A program made the translations under genes and the position numbers. From NCBI GenBank assembly GCA_016744695.1, contig JADGDV010000012.1:1-64000 (forward strand): a stretch of 64,000 nucleotides of DNA, given 5' to 3'. Below, piece by piece: positions 8,096 to 18,957 of the stretch. Source of the stretch: Hahellaceae bacterium (GTDB lineage Bacteria; Pseudomonadota; Gammaproteobacteria; Pseudomonadales; Oleiphilaceae). The notes under the pieces are model-generated. The model saw only the letters and a program-made list of their open reading frames with translations. It searched no databases and was not told where the DNA came from. The number at the start of each line of letters is the position of its first letter. Position 1 is the first letter of the stretch.

Positions 8096-9331
8096 TTACT
8101 TCTTCTTAGGCTTTTTCGTTTTTAGCTTAACCTTGCCTGCTGGTTTCTTCTTTTTCTTACCTACGGCTTTACCTGATGCTTTTAACTTCTTTGGGCCTTT
8201 ATAAGTGGCCGGTAATTCTTTAATCACTTTACGCTCGAAGCGGATTTTTAAATATCGTTCAATCGACGACATTAGATTCCATTCTTGCTGAGTGACTAGT
8301 GAAATAGACTCTCCAGCAGCACCGGCTCGACCAGTACGCCCAATACGATGTACGTAAGCATCACCTTTACGAGGCACATCAAAGTTAATAACTAAATCAA
8401 TACCGCTTACGTCAAGGCCTCTGGCCGCAAGATCAGTGGCGATAAGTACGTTAACCTTACCACTACGAAATGACTCAATGGTCGCCTGCCGGCCTTTTTG
8501 CTGAACATCACCATGCAACTGAGCCGCTCTAAATTTGTGATAACGCATTAAACCATCAAGGCGGGCGGCCAAAATCTTAGAGTTAGTAAATACAATCGCT
8601 TTTTCGTAAGTCTCGTTAGCTAACAACCACTGTAGTAGTTTTTCTTTATGGCTTACGTCATCAGCCAGAACTGCTTGCTGCCTTATATTATCGTGTTTCT
8701 CTCTGTGGTGATGAACCAATACTGATTCAGGCTCAACCAGAATCTCCTCAGCGAAACGTCGAATGGCGCTGGGTAAGGTGGCAGAGAAAAGAAGCGTTTG
8801 GTGTTGCTCAGGGCAATACTTCATCACATTCAGTACACTTTCCTGAAAGCCCATATCCAACATACGGTCAGCTTCATCCAGAACCAGTACATCAATATCC
8901 GCTAGGCTGAAAGATTCATTTTCTAAGTGCTCAATTAAGCGCCCAGGAGTAGCCACGACAATATCCGGAATACGCTTTAAGGATTTCTCTTGTAACTTAA
9001 AATCTCTTCCCCCCGTAATACTGACTAAATATTGCTCTGTAAATTGTGTTAACTCTTTACCCGCTTTAACAATTTGATCGGCCAACTCTCGCACCGGCAC
9101 CAAGACTAATGCACGAACAGCACGGGGTTCAGATGCTTGTGCCAACATACGGTGTAATATCGGAAGAAGAAAGGCGACCGTTTTACCACTACCGGTTGCC
9201 GCGCTGACCATCAAATCTTTATTATCCAGAACAAGCGGAATCGCTTTTGCCTGAACTTCTGTCGCGGCTTCAAAACCAAGTTCTTTGGTTGCTTTGATCA
9301 GATTTGGGTTGAGTGATAATTCAGTTAGCAT
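8096..9331 (-). CDS. DEAD-box ATP-dependent RNA helicase (SrmB/RhlE-like)
   Basis: About 411 residues from the chosen start. The Q-motif region is followed by Walker A AATGSGKT, PVRELADQ (motif Ia), TPGR, the DEAD box in VLDEADRMLDMGF, SAT (motif III), and in the second RecA domain ATDLAARGLDV and HRIGRTGRAG (motifs V and VI). The C-terminal ~40 residues are an almost pure Lys/Gly/Pro tail (KKKKKPAGKVKLKTKKPKKK), an RNA-binding extension. It unwinds short RNA duplexes in ribosome assembly or mRNA turnover. The frame extends upstream to 9382, but the added residues (SIKTVIIISFRSR) are not family-like, so I start at ATG 9331; 9340 is an alternative. Confidence 0.92.
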   Translation of the reverse strand: MLTELSLNPNLIKATKELGFEAATEVQAKAIPLVLDNKDLMVSAATGSGKTVAFLLPILHRMLAQASEPRAVRALVLVPVRELADQIVKAGKELTQFTEQYLVSITGGRDFKLQEKSLKRIPDIVVATPGRLIEHLENESFSLADIDVLVLDEADRMLDMGFQESVLNVMKYCPEQHQTLLFSATLPSAIRRFAEEILVEPESVLVHHHREKHDNIRQQAVLADDVSHKEKLLQWLLANETYEKAIVFTNSKILAARLDGLMRYHKFRAAQLHGDVQQKGRQATIESFRSGKVNVLIATDLAARGLDVSGIDLVINFDVPRKGDAYVHRIGRTGRAGAAGESISLVTQQEWNLMSSIERYLKIRFERKVIKELPATYKGPKKLKASGKAVGKKKKKPAGKVKLKTKKPKKK

Positions 9332-9468
9332 ATGGGTCATCCGAGAGCGAAAAGAAATGATTATAACGGTTTTTATAGACACACACTATTGCGCATATCC
9401 CCCTTTTCAGCCCATTATAGGAAATATAACTTACTCATTATTAAAAATAATCATAAAAGGACAGTCTA

Positions 9469-11091
9469 ATGAAAGGATTAATGATGGATAGCCACTTAAC
9501 TGTGTCTTCTATTCTTCAATATGCTGAAAAATATCATAAAGATGGTGAAATCGTCAGCCGTAATGTAGAAGGTGGCATTCATCGTTATAGTTACCAAGAC
9601 GCGGCGATCAGAAGTCGCTGCCTTGCCAACGCACTCAAAAGACTCGGCGTTACTCAGCAAGACCGCGTTGCAACACTCGCATGGAATACACACCGCCATT
9701 ATGAACTTTATTATGCGGTATCCGGAAGCGGTGCCATATTACATACCATTAACCCTAGATTATTCCCTGATCAATTAGCCTATATTCTTAACCACGCAGA
9801 AGATGAAGTACTATTTTTAGACCTAACATTTATACCGTTATTGGAGCAGGTTGCACCTCAGCTAAAATCACTGAAAAAGATCGTAGTGTTAACCGATAGG
9901 GAGCATATGCCAAAATCACCACTCCCTGATGCGATTCCGTTCTTATGTTACGAAGCATTGATTGAGGCCGAGTCTGATGCATACGAATGGCCAGACATTG
10001 ACGAAACATCAGCCGCTTCACTTTGTTATACCTCAGGCACCACCGGCAACCCTAAAGGCGTACTGTATAGCCATCGATCAACAATACTTCATGCATGGGC
10101 GAGTATTTCCAGAGAAGCCTTAGACATTGGAAACAACAATACTCTTCTGCCTGTTGTTCCGATGTTTCACGTTAACGCCTGGGGGATCCCTTACTCCGCA
10201 ACTATGGTAGGTGCCAAATTGATCTTGCCTGGAGCAGGCATGGATGGGGCATCACTGTGTGAATTAATAGCAGCAGAGCAAGTCGATTTGCTTCTGGGCG
10301 TACCCACCATTTGGCTAGGCTTGCTTCAATACTGCGAACAACAAGGTATCACGCTTGACCCTGTAAAGAATGTTGTAATAGGCGGAGCCGCCGCGCCGAT
10401 TACAATGATCCGGGACTTTCAGGAAAAACACAATGCCTTTGTCATGCACGCGTGGGGCATGACTGAGCTTTCACCTATTGGTACCGTAAATAGCTTAAAT
10501 CGCTATATGAGCAACTTGCCCCTGGAAGCGCGTTACACACTTCAAACGAAGCAAGGACGCCCTGTTTATGGCATAGAAATGAAAATCGCAGGACAAGATA
10601 ACCAAGCGCTGCCTCATGATGGTGAATCATTTGGTCACCTCTTAGTAAAAGGCCCTTGGGTGGCTACCAGTTACTACAAAGAAGATAAATCACCTCTTAT
10701 TGATGGCTGGTTTGATACGGGTGATGTTGCCACTATTGACCCTCAAGGCTATATGAACATAGTTGACCGATCTAAGGATGTGATTAAGTCAGGTGGCGAG
10801 TGGATTAGCTCTATTGACCTTGAAAATGCCGCTATTGGCCATCCCGCATTGGCTGAGTGTGCGGTTATTGGTGTGCCTCATCCAAAATGGGATGAACGAC
10901 CTTTGCTTTTAGCGGTATTAAAAGAAGATATGGAAATAAGCAAAGAAGAGATCATTTTCTATCTTTCAGATAAGGTTGCAAAGTGGTGGTTGCCTGATGA
11001 CATCATTTTCGTAGATGAACTACCTCATACCGCTACCGGTAAAATTCTGAAAATGAAATTGAGGGAGAGTTATCAAGGAACGTTATCTTAG
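9469..11091 (+). CDS. alkK: Medium/long-chain acyl-CoA synthetase, AlkK-like
   Basis: A 540-residue AMP-forming ligase that closely follows AlkK of the Pseudomonas alkane plasmid throughout, including the N-terminal [10 protein letters not shown] start. P-loop [14 protein letters not shown] is near residue 184, followed by [11 protein letters not shown], the [11 protein letters not shown] motif, [20 protein letters not shown] and the catalytic-lysine region [13 protein letters not shown]. It activates fatty acids to acyl-CoA for beta-oxidation, for example those from alkane or alkyl-sulfate breakdown. AAAAGGACAG lies before the ATG. It is monocistronic, ends at a bidirectional hairpin and faces an acyltransferase gene. 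The symbol reflects similarity; no alkane hydroxylase is in the window. Confidence 0.9.
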   Translation: MKGLMMDSHLTVSSILQYAEKYHKDGEIVSRNVEGGIHRYSYQDAAIRSRCLANALKRLGVTQQDRVATLAWNTHRHYELYYAVSGSGAILHTINPRLFPDQLAYILNHAEDEVLFLDLTFIPLLEQVAPQLKSLKKIVVLTDREHMPKSPLPDAIPFLCYEALIEAESDAYEWPDIDETSAASLCYTSGTTGNPKGVLYSHRSTILHAWASISREALDIGNNNTLLPVVPMFHVNAWGIPYSATMVGAKLILPGAGMDGASLCELIAAEQVDLLLGVPTIWLGLLQYCEQQGITLDPVKNVVIGGAAAPITMIRDFQEKHNAFVMHAWGMTELSPIGTVNSLNRYMSNLPLEARYTLQTKQGRPVYGIEMKIAGQDNQALPHDGESFGHLLVKGPWVATSYYKEDKSPLIDGWFDTGDVATIDPQGYMNIVDRSKDVIKSGGEWISSIDLENAAIGHPALAECAVIGVPHPKWDERPLLLAVLKEDMEISKEEIIFYLSDKVAKWWLPDDIIFVDELPHTATGKILKMKLRESYQGTLS

Positions 11092-11106
11092 ACTAATAAA
11101 TCAAAG

Positions 11107-11137
11107 ACCTTATCGCGCCAAGGTGACGCGATAAGGT
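11107..11137. terminator. Bidirectional terminator between convergent genes
   Basis: A perfect 11-bp stem (ACCTTATCGCG at 11107-11117 with its complement at 11127-11137) and a 9-nt loop lie between the alkK-like gene and the convergent acyltransferase gene. T-rich sequence follows on the minus strand and A-rich sequence on the plus strand. Confidence 0.7.
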
Positions 11138-11148
11138 AAAAGTAAGTA

Positions 11149-11985
11149 TCAAAGTGCGGTCAGCAACTTCCTTAAAAGGCCCTTATCAGTATCCTGCTTT
11201 CGTATGTCTAATAACTCACCAACTTGCTCGTTAATCGCATTAGCCACCTGCTCTCTCACTGAAAACAAGTCATCCACTTGATGTTTATTTTGCAAGTGAG
11301 CCGTTGCTATAGGTTTGCCAAAAGAAAAGTAAAAACGCTCTGGTCGCGGTATCGCCGTTAGCCCAATGCCACGAGCAATCGGAGGAATCATGTCACCATT
11401 GCGAAGCGTCTTTTTGTAGAACCGACTATTTCTAAACCGTGCGCCTAAACCTTTTGAAATATCATTGGCATCTAGCACCACTGAATAAGCGTGGTCAGGG
11501 CCTACACTTGCAAACGGCACAATATCGTAACCATGTTCCAGCGCCATTTTTACAAACCCCGTACGCTCTTTCCAAACCAGTTTATACGACTCCCCTTTAC
11601 GCTTAAACACTTCTCGAGCACCGCCAGGAAAAACCAGCACTGATTGTCTATCTTCCATCAAAGCACGACAAATATCTCGTGTGCCGTCAACAATACCCAT
11701 GCTTTTTATGTAAGGTGTCCATAAGGGCACACCAAAATGCATATGATCAGCCAGTGATCGAGGAAACACACCACGACTTTTATAAATTGATCTTACAATC
11801 ATCATAGGGTCAAGCACGCCATAAATCGTATGGTTGCCAACAAATAACACAGGGCGGTCTTGTGGAATATTTTCTGTGCCGTAACTTTTAGGCGAAAAAT
11901 ACGCTTCCATTGGGCGAAAGCGTTTATCTGTATAGCGATTATCACTCGGGGTAAACGCCAGAATTTCCTTTATCTGGGACTGCAT
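11149..11985 (-). CDS. Diacylglycerol-acyltransferase-like / PlsC-fold acyltransferase
   Basis: A 278-residue protein of the lysophospholipid/diacylglycerol acyltransferase superfamily, closest in pattern to the eukaryotic-type DAGAT group. GNHTIYGVLD (residues 50-59) takes the place of the catalytic His/Asp box. FPGGAREVFKRKGESYKLVW is near 119-138 and IVPFASVGPDH follows, both typical of DAGAT-like proteins. The first box reads HX6D rather than the usual HX4D. There is no clear signal peptide, so it is probably peripheral on the cytoplasmic side of the inner membrane. Likely products are neutral lipids or phospholipids made from acyl-CoA, which would fit the adjacent acyl-CoA synthetase. 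The exact acceptor is unknown. Confidence 0.8.
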   Translation of the reverse strand: MQSQIKEILAFTPSDNRYTDKRFRPMEAYFSPKSYGTENIPQDRPVLFVGNHTIYGVLDPMMIVRSIYKSRGVFPRSLADHMHFGVPLWTPYIKSMGIVDGTRDICRALMEDRQSVLVFPGGAREVFKRKGESYKLVWKERTGFVKMALEHGYDIVPFASVGPDHAYSVVLDANDISKGLGARFRNSRFYKKTLRNGDMIPPIARGIGLTAIPRPERFYFSFGKPIATAHLQNKHQVDDLFSVREQVANAINEQVGELLDIRKQDTDKGLLRKLLTAL

Positions 11986-12221
11986 GTCTAAATCCTATAC
12001 ATAGCCTGAAAGAAGCCGCCATTCTAACTCAAACACCTTGTTCAGGCACTCATTGAAAAAAAAGACAATATACAAAGTTAGACTATACTGATCATTACAC
12101 TCTATAACACAAAAGTTAAAGTAATCGGATAGTTGGGCGATATATTATAAGTGCTGTATGAACAGTCTGATGAGTATATATCAGTCTCACTGAATAATAA
12201 TGATATAAGTAGGTTGATGTT

Positions 12222-14249
12222 GTGCTAAAAAATATTTTTCATCTGGGTATGTTGCTAATCGCCCGTTTAGGTTTTGCTAATAAATTCATTCTCATTAGCA
12301 TGCTATTTTTTGTACCGCTTATTTGGTTAAGTTATAGCGTTATCAATGACTCATACGACCAAATACAAACGACTCAAAATCAACGAGAAGGTCTTAAATT
12401 ACTTGATCTGACTCAGAGTCTGGTAAATGCAGCAGAGCAATACCGGGATATAAAATTCATCGCAGTCTACCAATCAGCTGATGACTATGGTCCCAGCTTG
12501 GAGCAATATAAAAAAGCCTTCACAGAAGCGGTAATAACTATCGATGAAAGTGATACCGAACTCACTAACAACGATGCCTATAAAAAATTATTTCAAGCAG
12601 TAACCCAGTCATTGAAGACAGTGGAGCAAACAAGCATATCGGGTAACGATGCTCCAATGGCGACATTTAATACCTTAAATACATTGGTGGTGAATGCCAA
12701 TGCATTGCTAAAAGCGACGGTTGAACTCAGCCAGTTATCGCTAGATTCAAACCCAGATACAAAGTCAATGATCGATTTTGCAACCCGTGATTTAAAACCG
12801 TTTAGCGATAGTGTTGGCAGGCTTCGCAGTACAGGATCCTACGCCTTAACATTGTCTTATTTAAGCTCCGGCATTGCCGATGAATTAAGTGCCATTTCAG
12901 GCAAACTTTACGAGACCCAACCTCAACTCGAAAAGACAGTAAACATTATGATTCCCGCGAGCCTTCCTAAAACTAAAGCGCTCGGCTCATCACTTGCAAA
13001 AGATATAACGCGTTTATTGAACCTAGTTGATGATAAAATCATGACAGCAATTACATTCGACATGCCTTGGCAAGATTATTTTGATGAAGTCTCAAAATTC
13101 ACTGATCTGCAATATGAGATGACGAGCCATATATTATCTGAGGTTGATGAGCGCTTTAAAACGCGACTTGATGAACAAAACCAAAAGTTAACACTAATAA
13201 GCGTAGCGATTGGTACGGTTCTACTGTTTATTATTTACCTGTATGCCTCGTTCTACCTCTCATTGAGAACCTCTATTGACTGCCTTTTAGACGCGGCAGG
13301 CAAGATGGCCGATGGCGATATGACCGTTCAACTAACCGTTGCCACAAAAGATGAGCTAGGTGATCTAACAATCCAGTTTAATCAAACAGCCAAACGCATG
13401 AGAGAGTTAATACAAGAAGTTCACAACACCTCTAATAGCGTGCATCAGCAATCTCAAGAAGTAAGCAAAATAACCAAGATTACAAGCAGCTCAATCAACC
13501 AGCAAATGGAAGAAACAGAACAAGCCGCTAGCGCAATGACCGAAATGTCATCCAACTTCACTGAAGTCGCTGATTTTTCTGCGCAAGCTGAAGGTACCGC
13601 TCAAGAGGCCAGTATTGAAGCTAGCCGAGGGCGTGATCAAGTTCAGAAAACCTTGTCTAACATCAGCAATTTGGCGAGTGAAATTCAAACATCCTCAAGT
13701 GTGGTTGACCAATTAGCGAAAGACAGTGCCAATATCAGCCAGGTACTGGGTCAAATAAAAGGTATAGCAGAACAAACTAACCTACTGGCATTAAACGCAG
13801 CGATTGAAGCGGCTAGAGCAGGGGAACATGGAAGGGGCTTTGCCGTAGTTGCAGATGAAGTTCGTTCATTGTCTGGTCGAACTCATGAGTCTACCGTAGA
13901 AATTGAAACAATGGTTGATAAGATACAAGAAGGTGTTAAGAATGCCGTAACAGCCATGTCTAATAGCCATAAAATGGCTGAAGAAACGGTTACCGAATCT
14001 AAAGAGGTAGAAGTCGCTCTGGAAACCATTCACGGTAAAGTATCATCTATTGCTGATATGAGTACTCACATTGCGGAAGCAGTGAAACAACAAGCCTCCA
14101 CGGCTGAAGATATTGACAAAAATATTGTAGGTATTAGCCGGGTCGCTGAAGACAACGTAGGTAATGCATCTGAAACAACTCGCGCCAGTGAAGAAATGGC
14201 CAGCAAGACTGACCAACTACGCGAGATGTTAACATCGTTTAAGGTGTAG
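12222..14249 (+). CDS. Methyl-accepting chemotaxis protein
   Basis: A 675-residue transmembrane chemoreceptor. TM1 lies near residues 21-40 ([20 protein letters not shown]). A helical periplasmic sensor of about 285 residues follows, then TM2 near 326-348, a HAMP domain and a long signalling coiled coil. The highly conserved hairpin tip reads [19 protein letters not shown], then [13 protein letters not shown]. It transmits ligand information to CheA/CheW and thus to flagella or pili. The ligand is unknown; the sensor is of the helical-bundle kind. The start is a GTG with AGGTTGATGTT upstream. No che gene is nearby, so it is an orphan receptor. Its last 11 bp overlap the convergent coiled-coil gene. 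Confidence 0.93.
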   Translation: MLKNIFHLGMLLIARLGFANKFILISMLFFVPLIWLSYSVINDSYDQIQTTQNQREGLKLLDLTQSLVNAAEQYRDIKFIAVYQSADDYGPSLEQYKKAFTEAVITIDESDTELTNNDAYKKLFQAVTQSLKTVEQTSISGNDAPMATFNTLNTLVVNANALLKATVELSQLSLDSNPDTKSMIDFATRDLKPFSDSVGRLRSTGSYALTLSYLSSGIADELSAISGKLYETQPQLEKTVNIMIPASLPKTKALGSSLAKDITRLLNLVDDKIMTAITFDMPWQDYFDEVSKFTDLQYEMTSHILSEVDERFKTRLDEQNQKLTLISVAIGTVLLFIIYLYASFYLSLRTSIDCLLDAAGKMADGDMTVQLTVATKDELGDLTIQFNQTAKRMRELIQEVHNTSNSVHQQSQEVSKITKITSSSINQQMEETEQAASAMTEMSSNFTEVADFSAQAEGTAQEASIEASRGRDQVQKTLSNISNLASEIQTSSSVVDQLAKDSANISQVLGQIKGIAEQTNLLALNAAIEAARAGEHGRGFAVVADEVRSLSGRTHESTVEIETMVDKIQEGVKNAVTAMSNSHKMAEETVTESKEVEVALETIHGKVSSIADMSTHIAEAVKQQASTAEDIDKNIVGISRVAEDNVGNASETTRASEEMASKTDQLREMLTSFKV

Positions 14250-15444
14250 CCGGTGTAGGCTCTACCTTCTCAGTTTGAAAAGCCGCTAGCTGTTTTGCTA
14301 GGTCTGTGCTTTTCTGCTGCTCTGCACTTAAATCTGCTTCAGCAGATATAAGCTTTTCTTTCAACTCAGATAACGCTAACTGCTGTTGCTGATATTTTTC
14401 ATCTATTTCGCTTACCCCAGCCTGATTAGCCACCAAATCTGAGTTCAGTTTTTCAGCAGACAACTTCAGTTCATCCAGCGCGCTGACTAAAGTATCTCGG
14501 CTATCACTCAGTAGTTGATGCTGCTCTTGCAACGAGGCTAGCTCAAGCTCCAAATCTGATTGCCTTTGTACTTTGGCTTTAATTATTTTATCTCGTTCAT
14601 CGATCGCTTGCTTTGCAGCAATCAACACCCCAGATTTTTCTTCCAGCTTAATGGCTAAATTCGCATCATGAGTTTTCAACTCAGTAAACTCTGTTTCAGT
14701 TTCCAGTAGTTTAGTCGCAAGCTGTTTGCTTTCCGCGGCCATCGCGGCAAGCTCTATTTTATTTTTGGCCAGAGCATCATCCAACTGTTTTACAGACTGC
14801 TCCAAGGCGCTTTTTTCTTCTGTTAAGGCCGCAACAGAACCTTCAAGGGATTTTTTATTACCTTCTAGCGCTGAACGAGAGCCATCACTACTTTTCTTTT
14901 CTTTTTCTAATCGAGCATACGCTGATTTTAACGTGCTTAGCTCTTTTGTCTTCTGTGTTAACTTATCATCTTTTAGAGATAAATCTTGCAGAACTGCAGC
15001 TTTTTGGTCTTCCGCTTTGGTCAGTATGTCACTCAATTTGCTCACATTCTCATTTGCTAAAGAAAGGCGCTGTGAGAAAATATCGTTCTTGGCATAGTAG
15101 TCATAGGTTAAATAACCTGCACCAACACCCGCTAACAACAACACAGGCATCATAAAGGCTAAGCGTCGTTTTCTACCCAAATCAAAACTCGTTCGCTCAT
15201 CAGTATGGAGCCCTTGATCACCTTGTAGCTGCTTTAATTGCTTAGCAAGCTGGTCCTCTCGTTCTTTCAGTTCACGACCTGCTTCTATCGCTTTTTGTTC
15301 ACGCTCGGTAACTTTTTCTTGATTCTGAGATAGTTTGTCTTCTTGTTTCTGTTGTTGCTCTACACGACGGTTAAGGCGATCTTCCTGAAGCTTTAAGTCT
15401 CGTTCTTTTCGCTCAATGTCTCTTTGTTCTGGTGATGATGCCAT
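14239..15444 (-). CDS. Single-pass membrane protein with long coiled coils
   Basis: A 401-residue protein almost entirely made of charged heptad-like repeats. An N-terminal cytoplasmic coiled coil (residues ~5-75, rich in Glu/Gln/Lys) is followed by one membrane helix at about 95-114 ([20 protein letters not shown]), then about 270 residues of coiled coil in the periplasm (or cytoplasm, depending on orientation) and a short Pro-rich end. No enzymatic domain is visible. Such proteins can act as envelope scaffolds or tethers, but the high coiled-coil content makes family assignment unreliable. It is convergent and overlapping (11 bp) with the chemoreceptor gene. A functional link between the two is only a possibility. 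Confidence 0.75.
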   Translation of the reverse strand: MASSPEQRDIERKERDLKLQEDRLNRRVEQQQKQEDKLSQNQEKVTEREQKAIEAGRELKEREDQLAKQLKQLQGDQGLHTDERTSFDLGRKRRLAFMMPVLLLAGVGAGYLTYDYYAKNDIFSQRLSLANENVSKLSDILTKAEDQKAAVLQDLSLKDDKLTQKTKELSTLKSAYARLEKEKKSSDGSRSALEGNKKSLEGSVAALTEEKSALEQSVKQLDDALAKNKIELAAMAAESKQLATKLLETETEFTELKTHDANLAIKLEEKSGVLIAAKQAIDERDKIIKAKVQRQSDLELELASLQEQHQLLSDSRDTLVSALDELKLSAEKLNSDLVANQAGVSEIDEKYQQQQLALSELKEKLISAEADLSAEQQKSTDLAKQLAAFQTEKVEPTPATP

Positions 15445-15641
15445 AGAGGCGATGCTCCTGATTTTCGATTAAACATAAAATTTATTATTTCCATCAGTCT
15501 AGCTCAAAAATAAGATTTACCATGAAACTCCTCCAAAACAGAGAACACCATTATTTAACGTCATGGTAATAGAAGGAATCTGATGACTTAATGTTTCGAT
15601 TTGTTATCATCATATATTGATAATTTTAAACAGGCTCCTAC

Positions 15642-16859
15642 GTGAAAAAAATACTCTATCAAGTAAGTTTTCTTATCTCGCTAACGCTATTCATTTACGG
15701 GTGTGCATCTACGAGACCCACCGAGCTTCCAAGCGAAGAATCTGCACGACTACCTTGGGGTGCCTTAGATTTAAACATTAAAAGTGATTATTCAGAATAC
15801 ACCCTTAGAAAAAGTATGGGGGAAGCTCTAGAGGTCAAAATAAAAGACCACGGTGAAAAAAGCTCAAAGATCCCGTTTAATATTCTAACCTTATCTGGAG
15901 GGGGCTCCGGAGGGGCTTATGGTGCCGGTATTTTATCGGGATGGAAGGCGCATGGTGATCTACCCCAGTTTGATATAGTAACGGGAATATCCACCGGTTC
16001 AATAATGGCCTCATTTGCATTTCTTGGCGATGAGAGTATCGATAGACTAGAGCAAATATTCACCACTCTTAAAACCGAACACTTATTCACCAGTCGCTTA
16101 CTAAATTGGTTTAGTAAGGCCTCAATAAATGATACAAGCCCCCTCAAAGAACTGCTCATAAAGGGCATTGATGATGCGTTTTTAGCTAAAATTGCCACTG
16201 AGCACAAGAAAGGACGTCGCCTTTATATGGGCACAACCAATCTTGATACAGGCCAACTCGTTGTATGGGACATGGGCGCCATCGCCTCAAGTAACAGGCC
16301 GGACAAGGCACAGCGCTACCGTGACATTATTTATGCATCCAGCGCTTTTCCTATTCTATTTCCACCGCAGTTTATTCAAGTCGATATAGAAAAAGAAAAA
16401 TATTATCAAATGCATGTTGATGGTGGTCTTTACTCAAATGTATTTATGATAGGTTTACTGGTTAATTGGAGCGAAGTACTCCAGATAAACGCTGAAAAAA
16501 TGTCTCATTTTGATGCTAATTTATATGTCATCGCTAACCGTAAATACCGAGAAAGCTATGCTTATAAGCCTGCACCACTAGAGTCTGCTGAAGTAATTAG
16601 CTCATTACTGCTGGTTGCCACTGATCTTCTTTTTGACCGCACAATTTATCGGCTGTATGAAAATGTACAAAAGAGAAATATTAAATTTCATATGGCAACC
16701 ATTCCAAATAACACCGACTTTATAAGCTCACCCATGGATTTTATTCCCAAAGAGATGCAAGGACTATTTGACTTGGCCTATAAGCAGGCTTCATCTAGTT
16801 ACCCATGGAAAACTAAAATAGAACTGAATGAATACGATATCAATAATGAAAGCCAATAA
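15642..16859 (+). CDS. Patatin-like phospholipase, lipoprotein
   Basis: A 405-residue protein with a lipoprotein signal (lipobox FIYG-Cys21), so it is probably anchored to the outer membrane or periplasmic face. The patatin domain has all key elements: oxyanion GGGSGGAYGAG, nucleophile motif GISTG in VTGISTGSIMASF, and the dyad Asp in VDGGLYSN. Members are serine/aspartate acyl hydrolases acting on phospholipids or other acyl esters. It is monocistronic, divergent from the coiled-coil gene, and followed 61 bp later by pepD. A second, different patatin without a lipobox is at 37.4 kb. The substrate is unknown. Confidence 0.88.
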   Translation: MKKILYQVSFLISLTLFIYGCASTRPTELPSEESARLPWGALDLNIKSDYSEYTLRKSMGEALEVKIKDHGEKSSKIPFNILTLSGGGSGGAYGAGILSGWKAHGDLPQFDIVTGISTGSIMASFAFLGDESIDRLEQIFTTLKTEHLFTSRLLNWFSKASINDTSPLKELLIKGIDDAFLAKIATEHKKGRRLYMGTTNLDTGQLVVWDMGAIASSNRPDKAQRYRDIIYASSAFPILFPPQFIQVDIEKEKYYQMHVDGGLYSNVFMIGLLVNWSEVLQINAEKMSHFDANLYVIANRKYRESYAYKPAPLESAEVISSLLLVATDLLFDRTIYRLYENVQKRNIKFHMATIPNNTDFISSPMDFIPKEMQGLFDLAYKQASSSYPWKTKIELNEYDINNESQ

Positions 16860-16920
16860 CACCGGTAAGTAAATCACTCACTTTTAACTTATCACAGCAT
16901 CACAACAGGTATCCCTATCT

Positions 16921-18408
16921 ATGTCTATCACCCAACTTCAACCCGCCTCGCTCTGGGATTACTTTAATCAATTATGTGAAATTCCCAGACCATCAAAACA
17001 TGAGCAAAAACTGGTTTCGCATATTATTGCCCATGCTCATAACAACGGGCTAGACGCGTTTACCGACCAGGCTGGCAATGTCATTATTCGCAAACCAGCC
17101 ACCCAAGGGCGTGAAGCAACACCCCCTGTAGTGATGCAAAGTCATTTAGATATGGTTCCGCAAAAAACCGACGACTGTAAACATGACTTTCTGAATGACC
17201 CTATTGACGCCTACGTTGATGGCGAATGGGTTACAGCAAGAGGCACTACACTAGGCGCAGACAACGGCATTGGAGTAGCCGCTATTCTGGCAGTGATGTT
17301 TTCAAATAATATAGCCCACGGCCCCTTAGAAGCATTGCTTACCATTGATGAAGAAGCAGGAATGACTGGAGCGGCGAATTTAGAAGCCGGTATTCTGCAA
17401 GGTAAGCTATTACTCAACCTTGATACCGAAGAAGAAGGTGAGCTTTATGTAGGTTGTGCGGGGGGAATTGACGTTAATATTGCGGTGCCTGTTGAATGGT
17501 GCTCTGTAGCAAGCGACCGTGTTGCACTCTCAATATCTATAAAAGGTTTAATGGGCGGACACTCTGGTATTGATATTCATCGAGGCAGAGGTAACGCCGT
17601 TAAGCTAGCGACACGCATTGCACTCGAAGCGCAGTATGATTTCCCCGCTCTTAGAATCTGTACGTTTGAAGGGGGCACCTTACGTAACGCCATTCCCCGT
17701 AACAGTGAACTAACGGTAGTTTTACCCAGTAACCAAAAAGAAGATTTTGAAGCTTACCTGCATGCAAGCACCTTGCTTTTTCGAAGTGAACTACATATAG
17801 CTAAAGACACCGTAGATATTATATCGCAGATTATTGCCCCTCCTGAAAAATGCCTTACTCAAACAAGCCAACATGCATTACTCAAAGCACTCTACAAATG
17901 CCCTAACGGCATGATAAAGATGAGTGAGTGCTTTGATGGGGTCGTAGAGACATCTAACAACCTTGCTACCGTTAGTTTGAACAATAAACATTGTTATGCG
18001 CAGTGCCTAGTGCGAAGCTCTATTTCACCATCGATCGCTAGCGCCTGTACTTTAATTAAGTCGGCCTTTTCAATCGCTAATGCCGAAATAACGACAGACA
18101 ATGGCTACCCTGGCTGGCAACTCACACCATCGTCACCCTTGTTAAAAACGATGCAGCAGGTCTATAGCGATACCTTTAATAAAGAGGCTAAAATTCAAGT
18201 TATTCATGCGGGTTTAGAATGTGGTTTACTCGGTGAAAAATACCCCGAGTGGGATATGATTTCTTTTGGGCCAACTATTCGCGGGGCGCATTCACCTGAT
18301 GAACGCGCTCACATCAAGAGTGTTCAGCGCTTTTGGGATTATCTGTTGGCGGCTTTAGATCAGCTATCTACCGTAGATTCATCAGAAAGAGGAGCCCGGA
18401 GACTCTAA
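16921..18408 (+). CDS. pepD: Aminoacyl-histidine dipeptidase (peptidase D)
   Basis: A 495-residue M20-family dizinc peptidase, close to E. coli PepD (485 aa) in length and order of motifs. Metal ligands appear as QSHLDMVPQ, GADNGIGVA, the catalytic DEEAGMTGA, LLNLDTEEEGE and a final His in RGAHSPDERAHI. Between them is the lid/dimerisation domain, with GLMGGHSGIDIHRGRGNAVK. It is a cytoplasmic enzyme hydrolysing Xaa-His dipeptides (carnosine-type) and other dipeptides. The C-terminal ~27 bp overlap the convergent DUF924 gene, and the last residues (SSERGARRL) are probably unimportant. Confidence 0.95.
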   Translation: MSITQLQPASLWDYFNQLCEIPRPSKHEQKLVSHIIAHAHNNGLDAFTDQAGNVIIRKPATQGREATPPVVMQSHLDMVPQKTDDCKHDFLNDPIDAYVDGEWVTARGTTLGADNGIGVAAILAVMFSNNIAHGPLEALLTIDEEAGMTGAANLEAGILQGKLLLNLDTEEEGELYVGCAGGIDVNIAVPVEWCSVASDRVALSISIKGLMGGHSGIDIHRGRGNAVKLATRIALEAQYDFPALRICTFEGGTLRNAIPRNSELTVVLPSNQKEDFEAYLHASTLLFRSELHIAKDTVDIISQIIAPPEKCLTQTSQHALLKALYKCPNGMIKMSECFDGVVETSNNLATVSLNNKHCYAQCLVRSSISPSIASACTLIKSAFSIANAEITTDNGYPGWQLTPSSPLLKTMQQVYSDTFNKEAKIQVIHAGLECGLLGEKYPEWDMISFGPTIRGAHSPDERAHIKSVQRFWDYLLAALDQLSTVDSSERGARRL

Positions 18409-18927
18409 AAAGTCGAGTTCATCCGTCGTCGAGGGGCGTCTTAGTATTTCATTACGATGAGGGTAGCGACCATAGCGATCAATTATCTCTTTATGGCGAT
18501 ATTCAAAGCGCAAGTTATCTTCGAGCCCTGGCTGATCAAATAATAATATTGCCTGCTCATGAATAAGTTGAGACTCGCTGTGCATATAAGGCATATAAAG
18601 AAATGCACGTTTCTCTGGTGGCAGCTCTTTGTCTATGCCTAACGCTACCGTTTGCTGCGCTAACACCAATGCAATAGCATCGGAAGCAAAGGCTTCAGGC
18701 TGCTCTCGGTACATATTACGAGAGAACTGATCAAGCACGATAATTTCAGCCAGACAACCCTCAACCGTGTCGCGCCAACCAAACAGCTCACCTACCACTG
18801 CAGCATTATGCACTTCAGAAAACCGATCTTTTATCATTTGATCAAAAGACAGGTCTTTTATAAACCATTGCTTTGGGATTATTTCGTTGAACCAAAATTC
18901 GATAATGGCTTCGCTTTTTATTCTCAC
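18382..18927 (-). CDS. DUF924 family protein
   Basis: A 181-residue soluble all-helical protein matching the DUF924 (TPR-like) family: IIEFWFNEIIPKQWF at the N-terminus, IIVLDQFSRNMYR in the middle, YMPYMHSESQ, and the signature YGRYPHRNEILRRPSTTDEL near the end, finishing in a short Gly-Ser-Ser-Phe tail. No catalytic role is established for the family. The gene overlaps the 3' end of pepD by 27 bp on the opposite strand and lies 30 bp upstream of the HD-GYP response-regulator gene on the same strand as that gene. Confidence 0.88.
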   Translation of the reverse strand: MRIKSEAIIEFWFNEIIPKQWFIKDLSFDQMIKDRFSEVHNAAVVGELFGWRDTVEGCLAEIIVLDQFSRNMYREQPEAFASDAIALVLAQQTVALGIDKELPPEKRAFLYMPYMHSESQLIHEQAILLFDQPGLEDNLRFEYRHKEIIDRYGRYPHRNEILRRPSTTDELDFLESPGSSF

Positions 18928-18957
18928 TTAATACACGTCCTTCTTATTACATCTATC

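Noticed and set aside
9285-9491. Short plus-strand frame between helicase and alkK-like genes
   Set aside because: It is antisense to the helicase start and overlaps the alkK ribosome-binding site; it has no family-like sequence.
14726-15155. Plus-strand frames rich in Ser/Leu opposite the coiled-coil gene
   Set aside because: They are the expected antisense shadow of Glu/Lys/Gln-rich coiled-coil codons.
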